Of a DNA stretch of 64,000 bases, positions 24,393 to 32,482 are shown one piece after another. The translations under genes and the position numbers were made by a program. The DNA is from Streptomyces aureus. Its GTDB lineage: Bacteria; Actinomycetota; Actinomycetes; Streptomycetales; Streptomycetaceae. Location: contig NZ_LIPQ01000103.1 in assembly GCF_001418135.1 (NCBI RefSeq), positions 1 through 64,000 of the forward strand, given 5' to 3'. Position 1 is the stretch's first letter, and the number at the start of each line of letters is the position of its first letter. The notes beneath the pieces were generated by a model. The model had not been told where the DNA came from, did not search any database, and saw only the letters and a list, made by a program, of their open reading frames with translations.

Positions 24393-24824
24393 TCATCGAA
24401 GGTCGGTTATATGCCATGTGCCATCGACATCTTTGAGGACCAGCTGTGACAGGTCCAGTGGATTGCTGCCAAGATCGACGTATCCAGTGAGTCCTGACGC
24501 CTTGGGATATCGAGTGTCCGTGTCAGCGAGTTCGCTTTTCTCAGCGGAGGTCAGAGGCTCGATCATCGCTTGGATCGCTGCGGGACAGTCTTTGGCGCGG
24601 TAAGTGGCGGTGAGTTCGGCTCGGGCAGTCCGGGTCATAGCGGAGCAAGCAGCTTGACCGTCTTCTCTGCCGAGGTGACCAAGGTAGTTGGAGGCAGATT
24701 CCTCAAGGGGGTCCAGGGAATCGCGTAGAAGCATGAAAAGGCCAACACCGAAAGCCGTTACCAGGGCCGCGGCAAGGATGACTATTCCCTGGATCCAGCG
24801 GCGCGAGAATCCTGTTGAGGTCAT
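24393..24824 (-). CDS. Membrane-anchored protein with small extracytoplasmic domain
   Basis: This 143-residue protein starts at MTSTGFSRRWIQ. One hydrophobic segment (GIVILAAALVTAFGVGLFML) anchors it. The exposed domain has two Cys (QAACSAMTRTARAEL, AKDCPAAIQAM) that could pair, then YVDLGSNPLDLSQLVLKDVD and WHITDL at the end. The last part resembles the DUF4878/NTF2-like lipoprotein style (a final strand with W-h-I). Function is unknown. The 140 bases downstream (24250-24392) are clearly richer in A/T than the rest of the window. Confidence 0.65.
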   Translation of the reverse strand: MTSTGFSRRWIQGIVILAAALVTAFGVGLFMLLRDSLDPLEESASNYLGHLGREDGQAACSAMTRTARAELTATYRAKDCPAAIQAMIEPLTSAEKSELADTDTRYPKASGLTGYVDLGSNPLDLSQLVLKDVDGTWHITDLR

Positions 24825-25329
24825 ACAAACCCTCCTGCACGTGGTCGGGGATCGCCCCGATCCTACTCGGAATGGATCCACGATTCACTGATGAACGAGC
24901 CACCCGACCGCCCCAAGCCTGACGCAGCCGGAGAGCCACCGCAGGCCAGCGGCCCTTGGCCGGGTGACCGGCCCTCCGTATCCTGTTCTCGCCCGACGAC
25001 CCGTCACCACCCGTCCTCCACGCTAGCCTTGCCACGGCAGGGCCGTCAGGCCCGTGGGTGGGGCGCGCGGTGATGATCTGCGGGTTTGTCGGTGGTGGTT
25101 CGGCATTGTGATGTCAGTGGGTGAGTCTCGAACTCTCTGCTGTTCAGTGGGTTTTCGTGGGTGATTTGGCTGCTGCCAGGGATGCCGATTTGGTGCTGAC
25201 TTCCTTGCTGATGGTGTGGGTCATTTGGTTGCCGGTCGGTATTGTCGGGAGATGTGTTGTCACTGGTCAGAGCTGTGATGGAAGGGGCTGGGTGCTGGTA
25301 GTTGGGACGGGACCCGCCGGTGTCGGGTT
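24825..25329. other. Gene-free stretch of lower GC
   Basis: About 500 bases without a convincing gene. Open frames on the plus strand have no motif. The part from 25080 to 25330 is T-rich for the window and may be of foreign or decayed origin. Confidence 0.4.
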
Positions 25330-25487
25330 CTACCGGTGATGGCTGAGTGCGTAGCGGATTCCCGTTGCGGTGAGGCGGAATTGTTCGCCGTCCTGGACTG
25401 TGATGAGAGGCAAGACCGGGCTGTCCGGTGCACGGTCTTTGAGCTGTCCGTGGACGTCGGCAGCGCGTACGAGGCAGCGCGCCCAGG
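25330..25487 (-). pseudogene. C-terminal tail of an unknown protein cut by an insertion element
   Basis: Just outside the element end at 25488 the minus strand reads WARCLVRAADVHGQLKDRAP, VLPLITVQDGEQFRLTATGI and RYALSHHR to a stop. It looks like the last 50 residues of a real protein. No matching N-terminal part is seen on the far side of the element (after 27045). Confidence 0.4.
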
Positions 25488-25547
25488 TAAGGGTTGTCCC
25501 GCAAGTGATCTCGGACGTGCTTCTCAGCAGTCGTCGGCATAGATCCA

Positions 25548-26318
25548 CTATCCGGTCAGGGCGAGGTTGTGGAGGCGGGCGATGCCGAGCATGGCGTGGT
25601 GGACGCCGTCGCCTTTCAGGCGGCAGTCGCGGAGGATCTTTGAGGTCTTCATGCGGGCCAACGTGTGCTCGACTCGGGCGCGGACTTTGCGGTGGGAGGT
25701 GTTGTGGGCTTCCTTCCAAGCCGGTAGTTCGGTCTGGCCAGGTTCTCGGCGGTGCGGGATGATCAGACCGGTGCCGCGGTAGCCACCGTCTGCGATCACG
25801 GTGGTGTTGCCGACCGAGCTCTTGGCTCCGGATAGTTCCCATGCCTTGCAGTCGTTGCGGTTGCCGGGCACGGGCCGGCCGACGGAGACGACAAGGCGTG
25901 AGTCGGCATCGATGACGACCTGGTGGTTGGTCGAGTAGCGGTAGTTCTTGGACTGCTCCGCCACACTGTGGTCCCGTGTCGGCACCAGGGTGCCGTCCAC
26001 GATCAGCACCGTGTCTCGGCGGAAGCGGCTCCGCGGCTGCAGCGCGAGCAAGGGCCCGAGCTGGCTCACGATCCGGCCCGCGGCCGACTTCGAGATCCCG
26101 AACAGGGGAGCCAGCTGCCGCAAGGTCAGGTTCGTCCGCCAGTACGCGGCAACCAGCAGAACCCGGTCTTCCAGCGGCAGACTCCACGGACGACCCCTGC
26201 AAACAAGGGGCGGGCCTCCGCGCCGCAGCATGGTGATCAGTTTCCCGAACTGCTTCGGACTCAGCCCGGAGTACGGCGTTATCCATGACGGCTCCGACGC
26301 CGTGATCACAGCCCCCAC
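25548..26318 (-). CDS. Transposase, DDE_Tnp_4 type
   Basis: This 256-residue protein contains LTLRQLAPLFGISKSAAGRI (HTH), VLIVDGTLVPTRD (first Asp), NTTVIADGGYRGTGLIIPHR (second Asp) and KVRARVEHTLARMKTSKILR (Glu). It is full length and uninterrupted. It is related to, but clearly different from, the enzyme at 19406. The terminal repeats at 25488 and 27045 are its presumed substrates, and the similar ends at 21380-21885 might be too. Confidence 0.9.
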   Translation of the reverse strand: MGAVITASEPSWITPYSGLSPKQFGKLITMLRRGGPPLVCRGRPWSLPLEDRVLLVAAYWRTNLTLRQLAPLFGISKSAAGRIVSQLGPLLALQPRSRFRRDTVLIVDGTLVPTRDHSVAEQSKNYRYSTNHQVVIDADSRLVVSVGRPVPGNRNDCKAWELSGAKSSVGNTTVIADGGYRGTGLIIPHRREPGQTELPAWKEAHNTSHRKVRARVEHTLARMKTSKILRDCRLKGDGVHHAMLGIARLHNLALTG

Positions 26319-26396
26319 AAGAAGATCATCTCAGCGACGGGCCTGACATCCCTGCCCGCCCGGAGGCATACGGCCCGTGACTTTGCCGGGCCGAAG

Positions 26397-26957
26397 TCAG
26401 TAGAGCCAGCGGTCCAGGAGCCCTGGCCAGAGAAAGCCTTCGTAGCCGTTGAAGGCCGCCGGGTCGATCTCCTTCAGCTCCTCGGCCAGCTGGTTCAGCT
26501 CCGCGAAGGCCCGCTCTTCCTCCTCCTCAGAGAAGTACTCCTCGGGACCGTCCGGCTCACTGAGAAGCTCAGAGGCTGTGACTCGACTGCCGTAACAGTG
26601 AAGGACGTCGAGCCACACGCCGACACCCGAGTTGCCGAACCATGCCTCCCCATCCGGCATGACGAAGTAGACCGCCCCAGTCTCCGGCTCGACGCCGAAC
26701 GATGACCGCTCGGCCTGAACATCGGGGTCCGCCTGCTCGGTGAGACGGTAGAGCGGGCCCCGGGACGCGAGCAGGGCTGGCTCAGCCTCGCTCTGCATCA
26801 CGACTCGTTCGATGAGGCGCGGAGCTACCGGGATGCCCACCTCGACGAGCTGTGCCTTCATGAAGCCCGGGATCCGCCAGCCGGCCACAGCGTCCTGTCC
26901 GGCTCGCGTGACATGCCCCAGACCGGCCCACTCGGTCAGCTGGTCGTACGTCGCCAT
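26397..26957 (-). CDS. SUKH-4-like immunity protein carried by an IS element
   Basis: This 186-residue protein starts at MATYDQLTEWAGLGHVTRAG. The SUKH-4 pattern is visible: RIPGFMKAQLVEVGIPVAPR near the start, PETGAVYFVMPDGEAWFGNS in the middle and SEEEEERAFAELNQLAEELK with DPAAFNGYEGFLWPGLLDRW at the end. Such proteins protect against polymorphic toxins or act as related scaffolds. It lies 78 bp upstream of the transposase and inside the same pair of terminal repeats. The start was chosen because it follows a GAGGATC stretch and removes a poorly conserved 21-residue extension. Confidence 0.75.
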   Translation of the reverse strand: MATYDQLTEWAGLGHVTRAGQDAVAGWRIPGFMKAQLVEVGIPVAPRLIERVVMQSEAEPALLASRGPLYRLTEQADPDVQAERSSFGVEPETGAVYFVMPDGEAWFGNSGVGVWLDVLHCYGSRVTASELLSEPDGPEEYFSEEEEERAFAELNQLAEELKEIDPAAFNGYEGFLWPGLLDRWLY

Positions 26958-27045
26958 CGAACGATCCTCTTCCGTCGGCTGCGGACCTGACCCTATCGAG
27001 CCGGTCTCAGGCCAAGGCACGGCCGCACTTGCGGGACATCCCTTA

Positions 27046-27356
27046 GGGAGGGCGTAGAGCCGGCATCTGCGGGGGGCTGTGCTGTCGTGGATTCTGACGG
27101 CGGTCGCTGTTTTCGTTGATGTCGATTCCGCGGATCATAGCGAGCCGGTTGATGTCCGCCCCGGTGACCGCGTGAAACTGAACTTGATTGAGTTATGTCG
27201 GGGCTGGCCGCCTGATAGGAGTCGCGAGTCTCGCGGGCCTGTGGGTGTTGCCGAGCGGTCCGTTGGGAGAGGCTCCTCCCGCGAACCAGCCCCTGCCGCA
27301 GTTGCCGAAACCCCTTGTTGGCAAGCCAGGTCGTCGAGACGACACCTCTAATTCGT
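27046..27356. other. Gene-free stretch
   Basis: About 310 bases between the SUKH-carrying element and the IS110 leader. A frame with GVASLAGLWVLPSGPLG resembles a signal segment, but no mature protein follows; I do not call it. Confidence 0.4.
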
Positions 27357-27465
27357 TAGTAAATAGAGGTTCTGGATCTCTGAGGGGCCCGGGGCGGTTG
27401 TCCAGCCTGGGGCAGGACGTGTGTGGTCCGGTCGGTGCCGTGGTGACCTCTACGACACCTCCGAC

Positions 27466-27520
27466 CGTGCGAGGTCTTGCAAAAGACCGGTTGTGCTGGG
27501 CGCCGGCCGGTCCTCGCACG
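27466..27520 (+). ncRNA. Candidate bridge RNA structure in the IS110 leader
   Basis: CGTGCGAGG (27466-27474) pairs with CCTCGCACG (27512-27520). Inside, GTCTT-GCAA-AAGAC (27474-27487) and GACCGG/CCGGTC (27485-27490/27507-27512) give two alternative small stems; the second encloses a large loop. The position, between element left end and transposase start, is where IS110 bridge RNAs with internal guide loops are encoded. The full RNA would be longer than this core. No donor or target guides were assigned. Confidence 0.4.
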
Positions 27521-27743
27521 TTCTGCCCCCGCGGGCCCGTCGGGTTCGGGATCCACGATGGATGAGCTGCCGCACGGTGACGCGTTCCTTCTCACGAGCC
27601 TTGAGCTCTGGACACGGCGTGCGCCCGTGCGGTCTGGCGGTGCCGCGCACGGCTGATGAGGTGGCGGACCTTGGAGCCCTGGAATTAGTGCGCCGTGCGG
27701 CCCCGCGTGCTCGTGTTCGAGAACGGCACTGGAGAAGGGATCC

Positions 27744-28983
27744 ATGGACGTGTTCTGCGGGATCGACTGGGCGGAGGGACACCATGACGTTGCGCTCGTC
27801 GACGACACCGGCAAGTTGCTGCCAAGTGCCGCATCGGCGACGATCTGGACGGCTACCGCCTGCTGCTGGATCTCCTGGCTGAGCACGGCGATACCGCGGA
27901 GACGCCGATCCCGGTGGCGATCGAGACCAGCCGCGGCCTGCTGGTCGCCACGCTGAGGCAGAGTGCCCGGCAGATCTTCGCGGTCAACCCGATGGCGGCC
28001 TCCCGCTACCGCGACCGCCACGGAGTTAGCCGTAAGAAGCCCGACCCCGGCGACGCACTCGTGCTCACAAACATCATCCGCACGGACATGCCGATGCACC
28101 GGCCGTTGGCTGCCGACACCGACCTGGCCCAGGCGGTGGCTGTCCTGGCCCGAGCCCAGCAGGACGCGGTCTGGAACCGGCAACAGGTCTGCAACCAGAT
28201 CCGCTCGCTGCTGCGCGAGTACTTCCCGGCGTTTCTGGAGGCGTTCAAGGACAAGCAGGGCGGTCTGGCCCGTCCCGACGCCCGCCGGATCCTGGCGGTG
28301 GCACCGACGCCCGCGCTGGCCGCCAAGCTGCCGCTCTGGCGACTGACGGCCATGATGAAGCGGGCCGGCCGACGCAGGAACATCGAGGCTGACACTGGCG
28401 CCTGCAGGAGCTCTTCCGCCGCGAGGCCCCGCACCAGGTCCCGCTGGTCGAAGAAGCGATGGGCAAGCAGGCCCGGGCCCTGCTGCTGCAGCTGGACGCT
28501 GCCTGCGAAGCGGTCGCCGACCTTGGACAGGCCACAGAGGAAGCGTTCCGAGCCCAACCCGACGCCTCGATCATGCTGAGCTTTCCCGGCATCGGCTCCC
28601 AGATCGGCGCGCGAATCCTCGCGGAGATCGGCGACGACCGCACCCGGTTCGCCACCGCCGGAGGGCTGAAGGCATACGCGGGCGCGGCCCCCATCACCCG
28701 GGCCTCCGGCAAACGGCACTACGTCGGGCGCCGATTCGTCAAGATCAACCGGCTCAACCACGTCGGCCACCTCTGGGCCTTCGCTTCCCTCGGCGGCTCG
28801 GCCGGTGCCGACGCCCACTACCGGCGGCGACGGACCGGCGGGGACTGGCACATGCAGGCCCTGCGGCACCTGTTCAATCGGATGCTCGGCCAACTCCGTC
28901 ACTGCCTCTTGGCACGGGTCCCGTTCGATGAAGCGATCGCCTTCCCCGCACAGCCCCATCCAGCAGGAACAGCCACCGCGTGA
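27744..28983 (+). pseudogene. IS110 family transposase with two frameshifts
   Basis: The frame starts MDVFCGIDWAEGHHDVALVD with the DEDD domain, and one base appears lost near 27825 (ctg-ccaag for ctggccaag). It continues with CRIGDDLDGYRLLLDLLAEH, PVAIETSRGLLVATLRQ and KPDPGDALVLTNIIRTD to about 28390. A second shift then leads to LQELFRREAPHQVP and the Tnp_20 domain (SIMLSFPGIGSQIGARILAE, KAYAGAAPITRASGKRHYVG). All domains are present in order, so repair of two bases would restore it. A C-terminal relative is at 62945-63602. Confidence 0.85.
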
Positions 28984-29035
28984 AGCAGAACGGGGCGGCT
29001 TGTCCAGGGGCGGCGGGGGAGACGATCATTCGGCC

Positions 29036-29338
29036 ATGAGACCCGAAGTACAGACGTTCGTTGCCGACGGACCGCTTCCCGACTGGGACGCGAGCGAGGA
29101 AGAGATCGACCGGCGTGAACGCCAGCTGAGGACGATCTCCCGCCCTGTCACATCCGAAGAGGCGGCCGCCCTGGCCACCTGCTTCGGTCCCGACGACTGC
29201 TACGGCGTCGCCTGGACGCTCGTGCACCTGATCGAGACGGCTCCCAGCCCGGTGCCACACTGGCAAGATCCAGGTCCGGAATCTGGCGACTGGGCCGAGG
29301 TTCTGCGGGGGCGATGGGGCGGCGGCTTGACGCCTTAA
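29036..29338 (+). CDS. Hypothetical acidic protein
   Basis: This 100-residue protein starts at MRPEVQTFVADGPLPDWDAS. TSEEAAALATCFGPDDCYGV and AWTLVHLIETAPSP form its core. Similar proteins occur next to SUKH genes in Streptomyces, and I know no function. It starts 52 bp after the IS110 transposase stop, so an IS end lies immediately upstream. Confidence 0.6.
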   Translation: MRPEVQTFVADGPLPDWDASEEEIDRRERQLRTISRPVTSEEAAALATCFGPDDCYGVAWTLVHLIETAPSPVPHWQDPGPESGDWAEVLRGRWGGGLTP

Positions 29339-29658
29339 CTGCATGAGGTGTCTTTCTCCGCGATACTCGGAGGAAGAGGCTTGATGCGCCACGTGCGGCG
29401 GGCAGGCCTCCCGGTGGAACCAGCCTCCGGGAGCTGGCTGGCGAGGCTCACCGCTGCCGCTCACGCGCGTGAACGCCGAAGCGGCTGCTGAGCTTGCCTG
29501 ATACGGCGGTACAGGGGGGCCCTGTAGCAGAGGGTGAGGGCGCTCATCTGGAGCTTCTTGATCTGTGTTTGCGGCTACCGACGAACTGGCACCGGCGATC
29601 AATGCAAGAGGCGAGTTGAGTGTGCATCGGTCGGCGCACGCCTGCTCGTGCTCCGAAA

Positions 29659-29696
29659 CGCCTGACGACCCCGCCCGGGGGCGGGGACGTCAGGCG
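29659..29696. terminator. Long hairpin of terminator type
   Basis: An outer stem CGCCTGACG/CGTCAGGCG is continued by an inner CCCCGCC/GGCGGGG stem, giving 16 or more pairs around a small loop. It stands alone, about 320 bp after the 29036-29338 gene. Confidence 0.5.
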
Positions 29697-29851
29697 TGAG
29701 GGCTGGCTCCGGGCGCGTCCCAGTCGATGCGGCGACGCTGGGGGAGTGGCGGCTCGACGCCGAGGCGCATCACGCCGTTCGCGCTTCACGGGGGTCCTTG
29801 CTCTGCACGTTCATCCGTACGCAGCTCTGCACAGAGACGGGTAGGCCGACA

Positions 29852-29882
29852 ACGGCCCGCCGGATCCCGGAGGGCGGGCCGT
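29852..29882. terminator. 10-bp inverted repeat of terminator type
   Basis: ACGGCCCGCC (29852-29861) and GGCGGGCCGT (29873-29882) with an 11-bp loop. It may act as a back-up stop for minus-strand transcription from the 29989-32058 gene. Confidence 0.5.
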
Positions 29883-29938
29883 TCCACCGCCCGTGTGGCC
29901 GGTCGTCGGCGGGTCGGCCGACGAGGTCTCGGGGCGGT

Positions 29939-29967
29939 GGGGCCACGGCCTATCGGGCCGTGGCCCC
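29939..29967 (-). terminator. Terminator of the pseudo-protease gene
   Basis: GGGGCCACGGCC (29939-29950) and GGCCGTGGCCCC (29956-29967) form a perfect 12-bp stem with a 5-base loop, 21 bp beyond the minus-strand stop at 29989. Confidence 0.75.
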
Positions 29968-29988
29968 AGGTTGGTCCGACGTGGCTGG

Positions 29989-32058
29989 TCAGCCGTTCCA
30001 GGTGGCGGTGATGGTGAGCTGACCGGGGCCGGCGGGCAGACCCTGGAGTGCGACCGGGACGGGGGTGTCCCAGGTCCGGTCAGTGTGACGGATGGTGTGG
30101 AGGAGCTTGTTGTCGCTGGTGGTGACGGCCACCTGCACCTCTCCGTTGACGTGGGTGGCCGCGACGCTCTTGGCGGTCACGGTGCCCAGGACGGACTTGA
30201 GGTCGCCGAACGGGGCCCAGCTGCCGTTGGCGCTGCGGATGGTGTGGTACTGGCGGGTGCCGTTGTCGGTGGCGATGACGAAGTGGGCGTCGTCGCTGCC
30301 GGTGGCGGCGCTGACCGAGGTGATGGGGCCGATGGGGCTGGCCTGGCTGGCCTGCCCGGAAACGTCGCCCCAAGCGGTCCAGGTGTCGTTGGCCTTGCGG
30401 ACGCTGTGGAAGAGCTTGCCGTTGCTGACGACGGCGGTGTGGAGTTCGCCGCTGACGGTGGTCATGGCGGCGGCGGTGATGTTGGTGCGACCGTTGGAGA
30501 TGTCGCGGAATCGCGTCCAACTGCCGTCCTGCTTGCGGACGGCGTGGAAGGCCTTGCCGTCTGCGACGGCGAGGAGGTGAAGGTCGAAGCCGATGCCGGC
30601 AGTGGTGACACTGGTCAGGCTGCCGAGCTCGCCGGCGACGTCGAACACGTCGCCGAAGGGGCTCCACGTGCCGTCCTGCTTGCGGACGGTGTGGAAGAGC
30701 CGTGCGTTGGTGCCGATCGCGACGACGTGGGTGTCACCGTTCATGCCGGTGGCTGCCGAGGCGCGGATACCGTTCAGGGACGACGCCTTGTTCTGAACGT
30801 CCTGGAAGCCGGTCCAGGATCCGTCGTTGAGGCGAGTCGCCTGGTAGAGGCCGCTGCCGGACTGCACCAGAGCTTGGGTCTTCCAACCGGTGCTCTGGGC
30901 ACGGACGAACTGGAACCAGTTGTGCAGGTCGTCGACGCGGGTGCTGTGAGCGCCACCGAGGGTCTCGACGCTGCTGCCCAGGCAGTTCCCGAACGTCGAA
31001 CGGCTGACGATGCCGACGAGCGTGAACGTGCGGTAGTCGACCTGGCGGACCGCCGGTGCACCGGCGTCGCCCTGGCAGACGGTCGTCTCGTCCGGGTTCT
31101 GCGGGGTGAGGGGGAACCCGGTGGCCTCCACCGTTCCCGTGGTGAAGGCGCCGTCGTGGCGGGTGGTGGGGACCCATGCGGTCTGTGTACGGCCGAAGGC
31201 CGGGACGGTGAGCTTCTGCCCGGCGACGGGACCCGTGGTGGACAGGACCGCCGGGGCGATGTTCGTGGCCGGTGTGGCGAGGCGGCCCATGACGAGGTCA
31301 CGGTCGGGGTGCGGCACCAGCTCGACGATGTCGCTGGCGTGGCCGCCCATCAGGTTGATGGCCGGTCGGCCCAGGGCGACGGTGGTCTTCTCCTTCGGAG
31401 GCCCGGCGAGCAGTGTGTTGCTCTCGGAGGGCTTGTCTGCGAAGCAGCTCTTTGCGGAGAGAACCCACTGCGGATCGACCAGCGTGGCCGAACAGTGCTT
31501 GATGTCGCCGATGTTCAGACGGCCGCTGAAGGAGAGACCGGTGATGTCGGCCGAGAGGCCCGGGGGTGTAGAGGCGCCGGTGACGCGCATCTGCAGGAGC
31601 ACCGCCTGCTTGGGATCACTGACATCGGCTTCGCCGAAGCCCATCGAGGTGTCCCGGGCGACGGTCAGCTCCTCGGTGGTGCCGGCGATCGACACACCCG
31701 CCTTGACGTCCCGGCCGTCGGTCTCGATGCGGTAGGCGCGAGGGATGTTGACCTTGAGGTAGCCGGTGCGGCCGGGGGCTGCGAAGCAGATCCTGGAGTC
31801 GCCGGTCTTCAGCTTCACGGCCCAGACCTTGATCTGGTAGGGGCCGTCGCAGGGGGTGACGGTGATGTTGCCGTCGCCTTCGACGAGGTCTGCTCCGGTC
31901 AGCGCGAGGACATTGGCGCGGTCGGGGTACAGGCCGTCTTCTACTGCGTAGCCCAGGTCGGTCGGCGGGTCGCCGGCCGCGCTGGCCAGGGTGGTCGGTG
32001 TCCCCAGGGCGACGGCGAGCGCCGCGGTCGTAACGGGCATCCATCTGCGTATGCGCAC
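29989..32058 (-). CDS. Secreted trypsin-like protein lacking catalytic residues, with C-terminal propeller-like repeats
   Basis: This protein of about 689 residues is read from the GTG giving VRIRRWMPVTT; the frame is open up to 32094. A signal peptide ends near LASA. The middle is a chymotrypsin fold: DIKHCSATLVDPQWVLSAKS where LTAAHC would be expected, so the catalytic His is Ser; HPDRDLVMGRLATPA keeps an Asp; and TTVCQGDAGAPAVRQV has GDAG where GDSG is normal, so the nucleophile Ser is Ala. The C-terminal 300 residues hold five or six repeats with LFHTVRKQDGTWSPFGDV, of the kind found in PLL-like or DUF346 lectin propellers. It is probably a binding protein, not a protease. It is divergent from the toxin gene at 32483. 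Confidence 0.85.
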   Translation of the reverse strand: MRIRRWMPVTTAALAVALGTPTTLASAAGDPPTDLGYAVEDGLYPDRANVLALTGADLVEGDGNITVTPCDGPYQIKVWAVKLKTGDSRICFAAPGRTGYLKVNIPRAYRIETDGRDVKAGVSIAGTTEELTVARDTSMGFGEADVSDPKQAVLLQMRVTGASTPPGLSADITGLSFSGRLNIGDIKHCSATLVDPQWVLSAKSCFADKPSESNTLLAGPPKEKTTVALGRPAINLMGGHASDIVELVPHPDRDLVMGRLATPATNIAPAVLSTTGPVAGQKLTVPAFGRTQTAWVPTTRHDGAFTTGTVEATGFPLTPQNPDETTVCQGDAGAPAVRQVDYRTFTLVGIVSRSTFGNCLGSSVETLGGAHSTRVDDLHNWFQFVRAQSTGWKTQALVQSGSGLYQATRLNDGSWTGFQDVQNKASSLNGIRASAATGMNGDTHVVAIGTNARLFHTVRKQDGTWSPFGDVFDVAGELGSLTSVTTAGIGFDLHLLAVADGKAFHAVRKQDGSWTRFRDISNGRTNITAAAMTTVSGELHTAVVSNGKLFHSVRKANDTWTAWGDVSGQASQASPIGPITSVSAATGSDDAHFVIATDNGTRQYHTIRSANGSWAPFGDLKSVLGTVTAKSVAATHVNGEVQVAVTTSDNKLLHTIRHTDRTWDTPVPVALQGLPAGPGQLTITATWNG

Positions 32059-32482
32059 TGCTGAGTTCGCTTCCCAAGAAGAACCCCTCCGCACGGGCGG
32101 AGGGGGACAACGGAGTGTGGAGAAGACCGCGCCGTGAACGGCGGGCCGTCATGATCGCCTGGGGGGCCGCCGCACAATATATGCACAGGTTCCGACGAAG
32201 ACCTATTCGTCGCCCATGGTTTGACCATCAGTTATATTCCGGGATCGCGGCTGGTGGGTCGGTGCGACCCACCACCTCGCTCGTCCATCCGTGACGACCA
32301 CAGCAACGCCGCACGAGGTCCGTGTGTTTGCTGGGGCCCGAACGCCTTCGGCCTGGGGAAGCCGAACAACAGGAGGCGACAGGGCCCCTCCAGCGTGTTC
32401 CACCGCAACACAACGCAACGGTCCGGCCGTCGGCCGGAGCGGACTTCTTGGTGCACGGCGATCAGTAGAAGGAAGAGAAGAA
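32059..32482. promoter_or_regulatory. Divergent intergenic region between pseudo-protease and toxin genes
   Basis: This 424-bp region must hold both promoters. A patch richer in A/T (32170-32245, with ACAATATATGCACAGG and CAGTTATATTCCGG) is the best promoter area. I did not find a clear -10/-35 pair. GAAGGAAGAGAAGAA just before 32483 is a purine-rich ribosome site for the toxin. Confidence 0.45.

Larger units (their letters stand above)
25488..27045 (-). mobile_element. IS5-type element carrying a transposase and a SUKH-4 passenger gene
   Basis: The left end TAAGGGTTGTCCCGCAAGTG (25488-25507) is matched in inverse at 27026-27045 by CACTTGCGGGACATCCCTTA, 19 of 20 bases. TA stands at both outer edges. 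Inside are a complete DDE_Tnp_4 transposase and, upstream of it on the same strand, a complete SUKH-4-like gene. Ordinary relatives of this type are about 0.9 kb with only the transposase; at 1.56 kb this one has an extra gene between the transposase and the right repeat. An alternative is two overlapping decayed copies that happened to trap the gene. Confidence 0.65.
27357..29000 (+). mobile_element. Decayed IS110-family element
   Basis: A non-coding leader of nearly 390 bp precedes a transposase frame broken twice. IS110 elements have no long terminal repeats, so boundaries are approximate: left near the lower-GC TTCGTTAGTAAATAGAGG, right just behind the transposase stop at 28983. The long leader before the gene is the position of the bridge RNA in the IS110 group. 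Confidence 0.7.
29339..29938. other. Gene-free stretch with two strong hairpins
   Basis: No convincing gene is seen. CGCCTGACG...CGTCAGGCG (29659-29696, with an inner CCCCGCC/GGCGGGG stem) and ACGGCCCGCC...GGCGGGCCGT (29852-29882) are strong inverted repeats of terminator type. Confidence 0.55.

Noticed and set aside
24891-25073. A 60-residue plus-strand protein
   Set aside because: It is Pro/Arg-rich with no conserved pattern, and it could equally be chance sequence in the gap after the membrane protein.
26319-26400. The true right end of the 25488 element just behind the transposase start
   Set aside because: GATCATCTCAGCGACGGGCC here resembles the left repeat only weakly, while 27026-27045 matches at 19 of 20 bases.
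29893-32064. A 723-residue open frame on the plus strand
   Set aside because: It is the shadow of the minus-strand pseudo-protease gene; its composition (runs of Gly, Val, Ala, Asp) is typical of antisense frames in high-GC DNA.
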